From assembly GCF_026339875.1 (NCBI RefSeq), contig NZ_JAPEPZ010000003.1, positions 221,216-285,215 of the forward strand: 64,000 bases of DNA. Reading direction: 5' to 3'. This document shows positions 1-7,645 of this stretch, piece after piece. The notes under the pieces were generated by a model that saw nothing but the letters and a program-made list of their open reading frames with translations, had not been told where the DNA came from and ran no database searches. A program made the translations under genes and the position numbers. The stretch comes from Streptomyces sp. NBC_01571. Lineage in GTDB: Bacteria; Actinomycetota; Actinomycetes; Streptomycetales; Streptomycetaceae. Each line of letters opens with the position of its first letter. Positions within the stretch are counted from its first letter, which is position 1.

Positions 1-302
1 TTTCTGTAGGCCGCGTCCAGGTCTCGCACCGCGGACTGCAGGACATCGACGGACACCTCCGCGAGCCACGCCCGCTCGGCTGTCCGCTTCGCCTCCGTGA
101 TCACCCGCCGGGCCAACACCCCGCTGGAGATACGGAACTTGTCCGCCCCATAGGCAGCCTTTCTTGCGGCCAGCGCGTCGTTGTAGACCACCCGCGCACA
201 GCCGAACGTACGGGCCAGCGCAACGCGCTGGCCCGGCGTCGGCTCGATACGGAAGGAGTAACGCAGATGCACGCGACCAACGTACAAGCCGCCACCGACC
301 AT
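1..302 (-). CDS. tnpB: TnpB-family transposon nuclease, 5' part only (runs off the left edge)
   Basis: The minus strand is open from an ATG at 302 to the window edge, giving about 100 residues. It starts MVGGGLYVGRVHLRYSFRIE and continues PTPGQRVALARTFGCARVVY, then NDALAARKAAYGADKF. This is the characteristic N-terminal region of IS200/IS605- and IS607-type TnpB proteins, the RNA-guided nucleases of these elements. The RuvC core lies outside the window, so activity cannot be judged. An internal GTG at 272 (VHLRYSF) is an alternative start. No recombinase gene is visible between this start and the divergent dehydratase at 428, so it may be a stand-alone TnpB or the edge of a decayed element. 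It differs in sequence from the complete TnpB at 32464-33921. Confidence 0.85.
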   Translation of the reverse strand, partial: MVGGGLYVGRVHLRYSFRIEPTPGQRVALARTFGCARVVYNDALAARKAAYGADKFRISSGVLARRVITEAKRTAERAWLAEVSVDVLQSAVRDLDAAYR

Positions 303-427
303 CACCCCGCAAGCCGTCGACGGTGGACGGTGATCAGCGCAGTCGGCGACTCATCACTCCCTGCCCTGCTCCGCAGGGGTCCGTTTCCTCCCCGGCCGGA
401 AGGCCGGGCCGTCCACGGAGGAACCCG

Positions 428-1420
428 ATGACCACCACACACATCCTCGTCACCGGCGGCGCGGGGTTCATCGGATCGCACTACGTGCGCACCCTGCTCG
501 GCCCGGCCGGCCCCGGCGACGTCCACGTCACCGTCCTCGACAAGCTCACCTACGCCGGCAACCCCGCCAACCTCGACCCGGTCCGCGGCCACCCCGGCTT
601 CCGCTTCGTCCACGGCGACATCCGCGACACCCGCCTGGTGGCCGAACTCGTCGCCGGACACGAGCAGATCGTGCACTTCGCCGCCGAGTCCCACGTCGAC
701 CGCTCCATCCTCGGCGCCGCCGAGTTCATCACCACCAACGTGCTGGGCACCCAGACCCTGCTGGACGCGGCGCTGCGCCGGCCCGGCGGCCGGGCCCGCT
801 TCCTGCACGTGTCCACCGACGAGGTCTACGGTTCCCTGGCCGAGGGGTCCTGGCCGGAGAGCGACCCGTTGCGGCCAAACTCCCCCTACGCCGCCTCCAA
901 GGCCTCCTCCGACCTGGTGGCCCTGTCCTACCACCGCACCCACGGCCTGGATGTACGGGTGACGCGCTGCTCCAACAACTACGGCCACCACCACTTCCCC
1001 GAGAAGGTCATCCCGCTGTTCGTCACCAACCTCCTCGACGGGCACCGCGTCCCGCTGTACGGGGAAGGGCTGAACGTACGGGACTGGCTGCACATCGACG
1101 ACCACGTGCAGGCCCTGGAACTGGTGCGCACCGGCGGCCGGCCGGGCGAGGTGTACAACATCGGCGGCGGCACCGAGCTGAGCAACAAGGAACTGACCAC
1201 GCTGCTGCTGGACCTGGCCGGGGCGGGCTGGGACAGCGTCGAGCACGTGCCCGACCGGCTGGGCCACGACCTGCGCTACTCGGTCGACTGCGGCAAGATC
1301 TCCCGCGAGCTGGGCTACCGGCCCCGCAAGGACTTCACCCAGGGCCTGGCGGAGACCTTCGCCTGGTACCGCGACAACCGTTCCTGGTGGGAACCCCTCA
1401 AGCACAAGGCCGCCCTGTGA
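428..1420 (+). CDS. rmlB: dTDP-glucose 4,6-dehydratase
   Basis: Converts dTDP-glucose to dTDP-4-keto-6-deoxyglucose, the entry step to deoxysugars used to glycosylate natural products. The 330-residue protein is the usual length for an extended SDR. It opens with the NAD-binding Rossmann motif TGGAGFIGSHYV, carries FAAESHVDRS and STDEVYG near residue 125, and the catalytic YxxxK as YAASKASSDL. The ATG at 428 has GGAGG just upstream; a longer in-frame ORF starts at 164 but its extra residues are not dehydratase-like and cross the tnpB start region. A strong terminator follows. Its pathway partner, a dTDP-4-keto-6-deoxysugar epimerase, lies at 3942-4568 on the other strand. No glycosyltransferase is in the window, so the remaining sugar genes may be outside it. 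Confidence 0.95.
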   Translation: MTTTHILVTGGAGFIGSHYVRTLLGPAGPGDVHVTVLDKLTYAGNPANLDPVRGHPGFRFVHGDIRDTRLVAELVAGHEQIVHFAAESHVDRSILGAAEFITTNVLGTQTLLDAALRRPGGRARFLHVSTDEVYGSLAEGSWPESDPLRPNSPYAASKASSDLVALSYHRTHGLDVRVTRCSNNYGHHHFPEKVIPLFVTNLLDGHRVPLYGEGLNVRDWLHIDDHVQALELVRTGGRPGEVYNIGGGTELSNKELTTLLLDLAGAGWDSVEHVPDRLGHDLRYSVDCGKISRELGYRPRKDFTQGLAETFAWYRDNRSWWEPLKHKAAL

Positions 1421-1451
1421 ACGGGTGAGCCCCGGCGGGGCCGCGCGGTCG

Positions 1452-1499
1452 CACACCGGTGCCCCGAAGACCCGTACAGGTCTTCGGGGCACCGGTGTG
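1452..1499 (+). terminator. Long perfect hairpin after the dehydratase gene
   Basis: A 21-nt arm (1452-1472) and its exact reverse complement (1479-1499) flank a 6-nt loop. The hairpin begins 31 nt after the dehydratase stop and lies before the ArsR-family gene, so it probably ends rmlB transcription. There is no clear U-tract, which is common for actinobacterial terminators. Confidence 0.85.
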
Positions 1500-1593
1500 A
1501 CAGTCCCTCGGATCGGCAGCGGGCGGGAGGCATCGGCAGAAGGTCCCGCGCGCCGGACAGCGGATTCCGGGAGTCCGCGCCAATCCCCTTGCG

Positions 1594-1619
1594 CAATGGT
1601 CAAGAATCGTTGACCATTG
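1594..1619. promoter_or_regulatory. Perfect palindromic operator before the ArsR/MFS pair
   Basis: The half-sites CAATGGTCAA and TTGACCATTG are exact inverted repeats of 10 bp separated by 6 bp. The element ends 5 bp before the ATG of the ArsR-family gene. This size, symmetry and position fit an autoregulatory operator for the adjacent winged-helix repressor; binding is inferred. Confidence 0.8.
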
Positions 1620-1624
1620 CTCGC

Positions 1625-2164
1625 ATGCCTACCGACGATCTCCCCGAGACGTTCCACGTCACCACGGACGAACAGCTGCGCGCCGTCTCCAACCTCACGC
1701 GCCACCGGATCATGGCCGTGCTCCGCTTCGAGCCCGCGACGATCACGCAGCTCGCCGAGCGAGTGGGTCTCGCGAAGGGGAGTTCCAGCTACCACGTACG
1801 GCTGCTGGAGCGGGCCGGCCTGGTGAAGGTGGTACGGACACGGAAGGTCCGGGGGGTCACCGAGCGGTACTACGCGATGGCCGCGCGGTCGATCGCGCTG
1901 CCGGATCCCGGCGAGGGAGGGCCGGATGTGCTGATGCGGCACGCGGTGGCGGACCTGGAGGCAGCGCCGGTGGATACCGAGCGGCATGTGCGGATGGCGC
2001 ACCTGCGGCTCACCGAGGAGCAGTTCGCACAGCTGGGGGCGCGGCTGCAGGCACTGACGGACGAGTACCGGGAGCTGTCCGATCCGTCGCTGCCGGACGC
2101 GTCACTCGTCTTCGCACTGTTCCACCCGGCATCGGGCGAGCAGGCCGAAGGAGACGCCAAGTGA
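1625..2164 (+). CDS. ArsR-family winged-helix transcriptional regulator
   Basis: A 179-residue DNA-binding protein whose N-terminal half is a winged helix (RAVSNLTRHRIMAVLRFE, then ITQLAERVGLAKGSSSYHVR as the recognition region). The C-terminal part is helical and lacks the cysteine clusters of metal-sensing ArsR proteins, so the ligand is probably not a metal. The ATG at 1625 is preferred to upstream starts because those would put the perfect palindrome inside the coding sequence; there is no good ribosome binding site, so the message may be leaderless. The gene overlaps the following MFS gene by 4 bp (GTGA). A repressor coupled to a transporter suggests drug- or product-induced export. Confidence 0.88.
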   Translation: MPTDDLPETFHVTTDEQLRAVSNLTRHRIMAVLRFEPATITQLAERVGLAKGSSSYHVRLLERAGLVKVVRTRKVRGVTERYYAMAARSIALPDPGEGGPDVLMRHAVADLEAAPVDTERHVRMAHLRLTEEQFAQLGARLQALTDEYRELSDPSLPDASLVFALFHPASGEQAEGDAK

Positions 2165-3456
2165 CCTCAGAAGCCCGGAAGTTGCCGGCCGGATTCGGAC
2201 GGCTGTGGACCGCACAGACGATCTCCTCGCTCGGTGACGGGGTGACGCATGCCGCACTGCCGCTGCTCGCGTTGACGTTGACGCGGGATCCGATGGCGCT
2301 CGCCGTCGTCACGGCCGCCGGAACCCTGCCGTGGCTGCTCTTCGGGGTGCTCGGCGGTGCCCTGGTGGACCGCTGGGACCGCCGCCGCACGATGTGGGTC
2401 ACCGACGCGGCGCGTGCGGCACTGCTCGCGATACCCGCGGCAGCGGCCGCGCTCGACGTGCTGAGCATTCCACTGCTCGCGGCCGTCGCCTTCCTCCTCG
2501 GCCTCGGCGGACTCTTCTTCGACACGGCCGCCACGGCCTACCTGCCGGATCTGCTCCGCCGCGACCCCGCACTCCTGGAGCGCGCCAACTCCCGCCTGCG
2601 CGGCGCCCAGACCGCCGCGTCCGGCTTCGCCGGGCCGCCCGCGGGCAGTGCCCTGCTCGCGCTCGGGCGGGCGGTCCCGCTGCTCGCCGACGCGGTGTCG
2701 TTCCTGCTCTCCGCACTGCTCGTCCGTACGCTGCCCGCCATGCCCCGCCCCGTGCCGGAGGCCCGCGAGTCGCTGCTTCGGCAGGCGCGGGCCGGGGCCT
2801 CGTACGTCTTCGGGGACCGGGTGCTGCTCGGACTCGCGCTCCGCCCGGCGGTCGGGAACGTCGCCTTCCTCGCCGTGGAGACCGTCCTCGCCCTCTTCGC
2901 GCACGACCGCCTCGGCATCGACACCTACGGCTTCGGCCTGCTCCTCACGGCGGAGGCCACCGGCGGCCTGCTCGGTGCGGGCATCGCCTCCTTCCTCGGC
3001 CGGCGGCTCGGCACCGGTACCGCACTGACCTGCACAGCCGCCGTCGAAGGGCTTGCCATCCTGGGCCTGGCCGCCGCCCCGAACCCGTACGCGGCCGGGC
3101 TGGCGCTCGCCGTCTGCGGGGCCGGCATGGGCGCCACGATGGTGCTCGCCCCCTCCCTCCGGCAGGCGATCGTCCCCGCCCGCCTGATGGGCCGGGTCGC
3201 CTCCACCTCCCGCATGCTCGCCCTGTGCGCCGCCCCCGTCGGGGCCTTCCTCGGCGGCTGGCTGGCCACCGCCTACGACATCCGCACCCCGCTCTACGCC
3301 GCCGGCGTCCTCCTCCTTGCGATGACGGCCGTCACGGCATCCATGACCAGCAACCGCCGGGTCGAGGCGGCGCTGCGTGCCGCCGCCCCGGCCGGCGGTC
3401 CGGATCACCCGGCAGGCAAGGATCCCGCCCAGGAGAGTGCGCCCGGCTTGGTGTGA
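2161..3456 (+). CDS. MFS transporter, macrolide/enterobactin-exporter-like
   Basis: A 431-residue integral membrane protein of the major facilitator superfamily, with about 12 predicted hydrophobic helices and the loop 2-3 motif GGALVDRWDRRRTMW. It resembles the MFS_3 branch that contains EntS-type and macrolide efflux proteins. The GTG start overlaps the ArsR stop by 4 bp, so the two are translationally coupled and probably co-regulated by the palindrome at 1594-1619. A role in product export or self-resistance is likely but the substrate is unknown. Three MFS exporters occur in the first 10 kb. Confidence 0.88.
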   Translation: MTSEARKLPAGFGRLWTAQTISSLGDGVTHAALPLLALTLTRDPMALAVVTAAGTLPWLLFGVLGGALVDRWDRRRTMWVTDAARAALLAIPAAAAALDVLSIPLLAAVAFLLGLGGLFFDTAATAYLPDLLRRDPALLERANSRLRGAQTAASGFAGPPAGSALLALGRAVPLLADAVSFLLSALLVRTLPAMPRPVPEARESLLRQARAGASYVFGDRVLLGLALRPAVGNVAFLAVETVLALFAHDRLGIDTYGFGLLLTAEATGGLLGAGIASFLGRRLGTGTALTCTAAVEGLAILGLAAAPNPYAAGLALAVCGAGMGATMVLAPSLRQAIVPARLMGRVASTSRMLALCAAPVGAFLGGWLATAYDIRTPLYAAGVLLLAMTAVTASMTSNRRVEAALRAAAPAGGPDHPAGKDPAQESAPGLV

Positions 3457-3941
3457 CGCCTGCCGCGAAGGCGTCGCAACAGGCCGGGTGCCAGGCCCGT
3501 ACGCCGCAGCGCGACCAGGTAACGGGCCGTCATCGAGGAAGAGGAATTCGCTTCAGCTCCGGGCGCGTGAGCACCCGGGTGAATGTCCCGCACGCCTCGG
3601 CCCGCCCATCAGAAGTTCCACCGGACGGTCGACGGAAGGGTCCTCGCCGCAGTTCGGAGGGTTTCCGCCGGAGGGCGAAGAGGTCCTCGCCGGAGGGTGG
3701 CCGGGCCGGCTGGGTCTCGGGCCGGACCGGAGCCTCATGCGGCTGGATGCCCGGCCCGGCGGTGGCCGATGCCGCCGGAGCTCGGTGCGGCGGTGACCGG
3801 AGCCCTGTGTGGCGGTGGGCCGGGGACGGGTGCGGTGTTCGCCGTCGCGGGTGCGCTGAGGGCGTGTTCGCCGTCGCGGGTGCGCTGGGGCGGTCGCCGT
3901 GGTGCCGGGGTGCGGTGGCTGTCTCCGGCCGCCGGGGGTGT
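3457..3941. other. Intergenic region between convergent MFS and epimerase genes, with a short direct repeat
   Basis: No convincing gene is seen. The segment contains two copies of GTTCGCCGTCGCGGGTGCGC, near 3836 and 3868, and other G-rich redundancy. No clear terminator hairpin was found although the flanking genes converge here. Confidence 0.5.
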
Positions 3942-4568
3942 TCAGCTGCCGAGGTGCTGGGGGTGCGGGAGCTGCCAGGAGGGGCCGTAGGAGGTGAGTG
4001 CCTCTTCGTAGGTGGGCAGCAGGCCGCGTGCGACGGCCTCGGACAGGCTCGGGGCGGTGGCGTCCTTCTCGGAGCGGATCAGGCCTGTGGTGGTGGGCCA
4101 GGGGATGCCGATGGCCGGGTCGAGGGCCTGGATGTCGACCATGGTGCCGGGGACGTACTCCTCGGAGCACAGGTAGTTCATGCAGGTGTCGTCGGTCAGG
4201 GCGAGGAAGGCGTGGCCGAGGCCGTCGGCGAGGTAGACGCCGATGCCGGAGCCGGCCTCCTGCAGGGTGGTGTCGAACATGCCGAACGTCGGGGAGCCGA
4301 CGCGCAGGTCGACCACCACGTCCAGGGCGGCGCCGCGTACGCAGGTCACCAGTTTCGCCTGGCCGGGCGGCAGGGTGGTGCCGTGGATGCCGCGCAGGGT
4401 GTTGCGGTGGGAGACCGAGAAGTTGACCTGGCGGACGGTGAACGGCTGGCCGCTGCTTCCGGTCAGCTCGCCCAGGCGCCAGGCCTCGAAGAACCGGCCC
4501 CGGTTGTCCGGGAGTTGCGACGGCGTGATCCGGAAGGCGTCGCGGACCTTCATCTCCTCAATGGCCAT
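3942..4568 (-). CDS. rmlC: dTDP-4-dehydro-6-deoxyglucose 3- or 3,5-epimerase (RmlC family)
   Basis: A 208-residue cupin-fold sugar epimerase acting on dTDP-4-keto-6-deoxyglucose. The N-terminus matches the family (DAFRITPSQLPDNRGRFFEA). The catalytic His sits in RGIHGTTLPPGQAKLVTCVR, followed by DVVVDLRVGSPTFG and the conserved GLGHAFLALTDD. Whether it acts at C3, C5 or both cannot be decided by reading. It is the last visible gene of the long leftward gene train, 133 bp after the MFS gene start side at 4702, and functions with the dehydratase at 428-1420. This pairing points to a deoxysugar on the final product. Confidence 0.9.
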   Translation of the reverse strand: MAIEEMKVRDAFRITPSQLPDNRGRFFEAWRLGELTGSSGQPFTVRQVNFSVSHRNTLRGIHGTTLPPGQAKLVTCVRGAALDVVVDLRVGSPTFGMFDTTLQEAGSGIGVYLADGLGHAFLALTDDTCMNYLCSEEYVPGTMVDIQALDPAIGIPWPTTTGLIRSEKDATAPSLSEAVARGLLPTYEEALTSYGPSWQLPHPQHLGS

Positions 4569-4701
4569 GCTTCCTCGGTTCGGGTCGTCGGGTCGTGGGG
4601 TGGTCCGGCCGCGGGGTGACGGGCCGTCAGCAGTGTGGCGGTGTGTGCCGAGGGCGGGGTCCGCGGCCGTCGGGGCCGCGGACCCCGGGTGGGTGTGCGG
4701 G

Positions 4702-6207
4702 TCAGTGCAGCGGGGCCGGGGTGCTCTCCCCCGCCGGTGTGTGCTGCCCGGCCGGGGCGGGCTGCGCGGCCGGGGCGGGCTGCGCGGCCGGGGCGCGGGT
4801 GGGCGCGGCGGCGGGGCGGCGGGAGGGGGCGAGCAGCATGGAGAAGGTCGCCAGGGCCACCGCGACGGCGCCGACCCACATGGCGGGGACGAGGCCGTCG
4901 ACGAAGTTGCGTGGTGAGGCGTAGCCGCCGTTGGCGCTGAAGATGGAGGCGAGCAGGGCGACGCCGAGGGCGGCGCCGACCTCGCGGGTGGCGGCGGTGA
5001 CGCCGGAGGCGATGCCCTGTTCGTGTTCGGCGACCGAGCCCATGGTGAGGTTCATCAGCGGGGCGTAGAACAGGGCCATGCCGGCGCCGCAGATCATCAG
5101 GGAGGGCAGCTGGGCGGCGTAGGAGACGTCCGGTTCGAGGACGAAGGCCCAATAGACCATGCCGGCGGTCATCATGGCGAGGCCGAGGGTGACCACGGGT
5201 TTGCCGCCGATGCGGTCGGAGACCATGCCGCCGATCGGGGCGACGACCATCGGCATGGCGGTCCAGGCCAGCAGGCGGACGCCGGCCTGCATGGCGGTGT
5301 AGCCCTGGATGTTCTGCAGGAACTGGGTCATCAGGAAGATCGCGCCGAACATGCCGACCGACATCAGGGCGCCGGCCAGGTTGATCGCGGTGAAGGCGCG
5401 GTTGCGGAACATGCGCATCGGGACCATCGGGTGTTCGGTGCGGTTCTCCCAGACGACGAACAGGGCCATCACGGCGGTGCCGCCGATCAGTGCGCCCAGG
5501 ACCTGCGGGGACGTCCAGCCGTCGCCGTGGCCCTTGATGAGGCCGAGGACGATGCCGAACAGGCCGAGGCTGGCCAGGGCGGTGCCGACGGCGTCGAGGC
5601 GGGAGTGGGCGATACGGCTCTCGGCGAGCTTGCGGAAGGACAGCGGGGCCAGGGCCAGGCCGATCGGCACGTTCAGCCAGAAGATCCACTGCCAGGACAG
5701 GTGCTCGACGATGGCGCCGCCCACCAGCGGGCCGGCGGCGATGGACAGTCCGTTGACGGCGCCCCAGATGCCCAGGGCCGCGCCGCGTTTCTCGGCGGGC
5801 ACGGCGGCGGTCAGCAGGGTCACCGACAGCGGCATGATGATGGCCGCGCCGACGCCCTGGACGGCGCGGGCGGCGACGAGTTCGTTGATGCCGGGCGCGA
5901 GGGCCGCGGCCGCGGAGGCGGCGGTGAACAGCAGCAGGCCCAGGCTGAAGACCTTGCGGCGGCCGAAGCGGTCGCCGAGGGCGGCGCCGAACATCATCAG
6001 GACCGCGAAGGACAGGGTGTAGGCGTTGACCGTCCATTCCAGGTCGGTGAGGCTGCCGCCGAGTTTCTCCCGGATGGTGGGCAGCGCCGTGATGATGACG
6101 AGGTTGTCCAGTCCCGCCATGAACGAGGCGAGGCTGGTGGTGAGAATGGCCCAGAAGACCACCCTCTTGGTTTCACCGCCCGGGGATGGGGGGTTGACGG
6201 TGCTCAT
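4702..6207 (-). CDS. DHA2-family (EmrB/QacA-type) MFS exporter
   Basis: A 501-residue drug:proton antiporter with about 14 hydrophobic helices. Family signs are GLDNLVIITALPTIREKLGG in the first helix (motif D1), WTVNAYTLSFAVLMMFGAAL, and GDRFGRRKVF in loop 2-3. The C-terminal 40 residues are Pro/Ala-rich with repeated PAPAAQPAPA units and look disordered. The ATG at 6207 has AAAGGA upstream. It lies between the epimerase and a SnoaL-like gene, in the same direction, and probably exports the cluster product. Confidence 0.9.
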   Translation of the reverse strand: MSTVNPPSPGGETKRVVFWAILTTSLASFMAGLDNLVIITALPTIREKLGGSLTDLEWTVNAYTLSFAVLMMFGAALGDRFGRRKVFSLGLLLFTAASAAAALAPGINELVAARAVQGVGAAIIMPLSVTLLTAAVPAEKRGAALGIWGAVNGLSIAAGPLVGGAIVEHLSWQWIFWLNVPIGLALAPLSFRKLAESRIAHSRLDAVGTALASLGLFGIVLGLIKGHGDGWTSPQVLGALIGGTAVMALFVVWENRTEHPMVPMRMFRNRAFTAINLAGALMSVGMFGAIFLMTQFLQNIQGYTAMQAGVRLLAWTAMPMVVAPIGGMVSDRIGGKPVVTLGLAMMTAGMVYWAFVLEPDVSYAAQLPSLMICGAGMALFYAPLMNLTMGSVAEHEQGIASGVTAATREVGAALGVALLASIFSANGGYASPRNFVDGLVPAMWVGAVAVALATFSMLLAPSRRPAAAPTRAPAAQPAPAAQPAPAGQHTPAGESTPAPLH

Positions 6208-6448
6208 CGAGCATCCTTTCTGGAGGCTGGTCAGTGCGAGATGCTCTTCGCCGTGACCTGTCCGGCCTGCGCCGGCGCATCCGTCGCCACCGGGCCGGTC
6301 CGGCGCCGACGACGCTACGGACGCGTACTCGACTCCTCCTCGAGCCCCGGTGGGCGCCGGTGCGGGGTGCGGGCACGGCGGCGCCGCGGGGCCCGCGTAC
6401 CGGTGTCGGTAGGCGGGCGCCGCGGCGTGCGGGCGGCGGTGGGCCCGG

Positions 6449-6919
6449 TCAGGCGAGCTGGCGCTGGAAGGTGGCGATGTCGAAGTAGAGGGTCTCGTCG
6501 ATGAGGACGTCGCCGTCGAAGTGGAAGAAGACGGCGACGGGGGCGTCGATGGACTTGCCGCGGTTGGGTATGCCGCGCCAGTCCGCGTGCTGCTTGCCGC
6601 GGGCCTGGGCCTCCAGGATCACCGCGGTGGGCGTGTGGTGCACGTGGTGCAGGTCGTGCTCCAGGTCGGGGAAGGCCGCCTTGAGGTCGGCGAAGTAGCC
6701 CTTCTTGATGGCTTCTTCGCCGATCAGGGGGCCTTCTTCGAAGGCCTGGATGCGGTAGACGCCGCCGCGCGGGAAGGTGGCCAGCACGCCGTCGATGTCC
6801 CAGGCGATCTCGGCGACCGTGTGCTGCAGGACGACCGCCTCGCGCTTCTTGCGCAGTTCGGCGTCGGGCTGCGGGAGATCCGCGCCGGGCAGAGTGAATT
6901 CGTGTGCTTCGGTGGCCAT
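6449..6919 (-). CDS. SnoaL-like (NTF2-fold) polyketide cyclase/ester cyclase family protein
   Basis: A 156-residue protein with the cone-shaped NTF2-like fold expected from AWDIDGVLATFPRGGVYRIQ, IGEEAIKKGYFADLKAAFPD and the late strand VAVFFHFDGDVLIDETLYFD. SnoaL relatives close rings in aromatic polyketides or act as non-catalytic binding proteins. The ATG at 6919 (MATEAHEF) is chosen because GGAGG lies 7 nt upstream; the ORF could extend 6 codons further. It sits in the leftward tailoring group between an MFS exporter and a cupin. A second, longer SnoaL homologue is at 15578-16447. Confidence 0.82.
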   Translation of the reverse strand: MATEAHEFTLPGADLPQPDAELRKKREAVVLQHTVAEIAWDIDGVLATFPRGGVYRIQAFEEGPLIGEEAIKKGYFADLKAAFPDLEHDLHHVHHTPTAVILEAQARGKQHADWRGIPNRGKSIDAPVAVFFHFDGDVLIDETLYFDIATFQRQLA

Positions 6920-7033
6920 GACCATTCCTCCACGCATCGGCCTGTTCGGTTGCCGCCGACGCTAGGGCGGCGCGCTCGCTCGGCCCTCGTTTCCGGCTCG
7001 AACCGCCAGGCTGGGGGCGGGTGGTGGGGGTTT

Positions 7034-7603
7034 TCAGGCGGTGGGCTGCAGGCGTGCGGTGTCCTGGGGCGGGCGGTAGGTGGGGCGGTAGCCGCAGGCC
7101 AGGCCGAGGGGGGCGAGCAGCAGGCACAGGCCCATGTCGAGGGGGAAGGGGCGGCCGGTGACGACGCGGTACTCGTCGCGGAAGGCGAGGGCGAGCAGCG
7201 GCATCTGCAGGCGGGGGGTGCCGTCGGGGCGCAGCCGGCCTTCGTCGGTCAGTCCCCACAGGGTCTCGAAGACGGTTTCGGTCTGGTAGGCGGGGGTGGT
7301 GCGCCAGATGACGCGGGTGGTTTCGGGGCCGGGGTTCCACATGGAGTGGACGGCGCCCGGGGGGATGTGGAAGTCGGCGCCCTGGTCGTACTCGTGGAGG
7401 GTGCCGTCGAGCTGGAGGTTGAGGCGGCCGCTTTCCAGGCGCATGTGTTCGGTCTGGCGGGGGTGGTAGTGCTGGGGCGGTTTGATGACGGCGGGCGCGT
7501 ATTCGACGGCGACCTCGACGTAGGCGCCGTCGGTCTCGGCGGCGGTGGTCAGGAAGGTGAGGGTGTCTTTTCCGAGGCGCAGGGTGTCTCCGGGGCGGGC
7601 CAT
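7034..7603 (-). CDS. Cupin-domain protein
   Basis: A 189-residue single-domain cupin. Metal-binding motif 1 is visible as QHYHPRQTEHMRLESGRL, with two histidines and a glutamate, and motif 2 as IPPGAVHSMWN. A hydrophobic stretch near the C-terminus (DMGLCLLLAPLGLACG) is unusual and could be a membrane contact. Substrate is unknown; in polyketide clusters such cupins act as cyclases, isomerases or dioxygenases. It follows the MFS gene at 7646 with 42 bp between them and is probably in the same operon. Confidence 0.8.
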   Translation of the reverse strand: MARPGDTLRLGKDTLTFLTTAAETDGAYVEVAVEYAPAVIKPPQHYHPRQTEHMRLESGRLNLQLDGTLHEYDQGADFHIPPGAVHSMWNPGPETTRVIWRTTPAYQTETVFETLWGLTDEGRLRPDGTPRLQMPLLALAFRDEYRVVTGRPFPLDMGLCLLLAPLGLACGYRPTYRPPQDTARLQPTA

Positions 7604-7645
7604 CGGGTGCCTCTTCTCGTCCGGTGAGGGGGGTGGCGGGGTGGG

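Noticed and set aside
302..2002. A 566-codon minus frame opposite the dehydratase and ArsR genes
   Set aside because: The + strand genes have strong motifs and ribosome binding sites; the antisense product has no recognisable domain.
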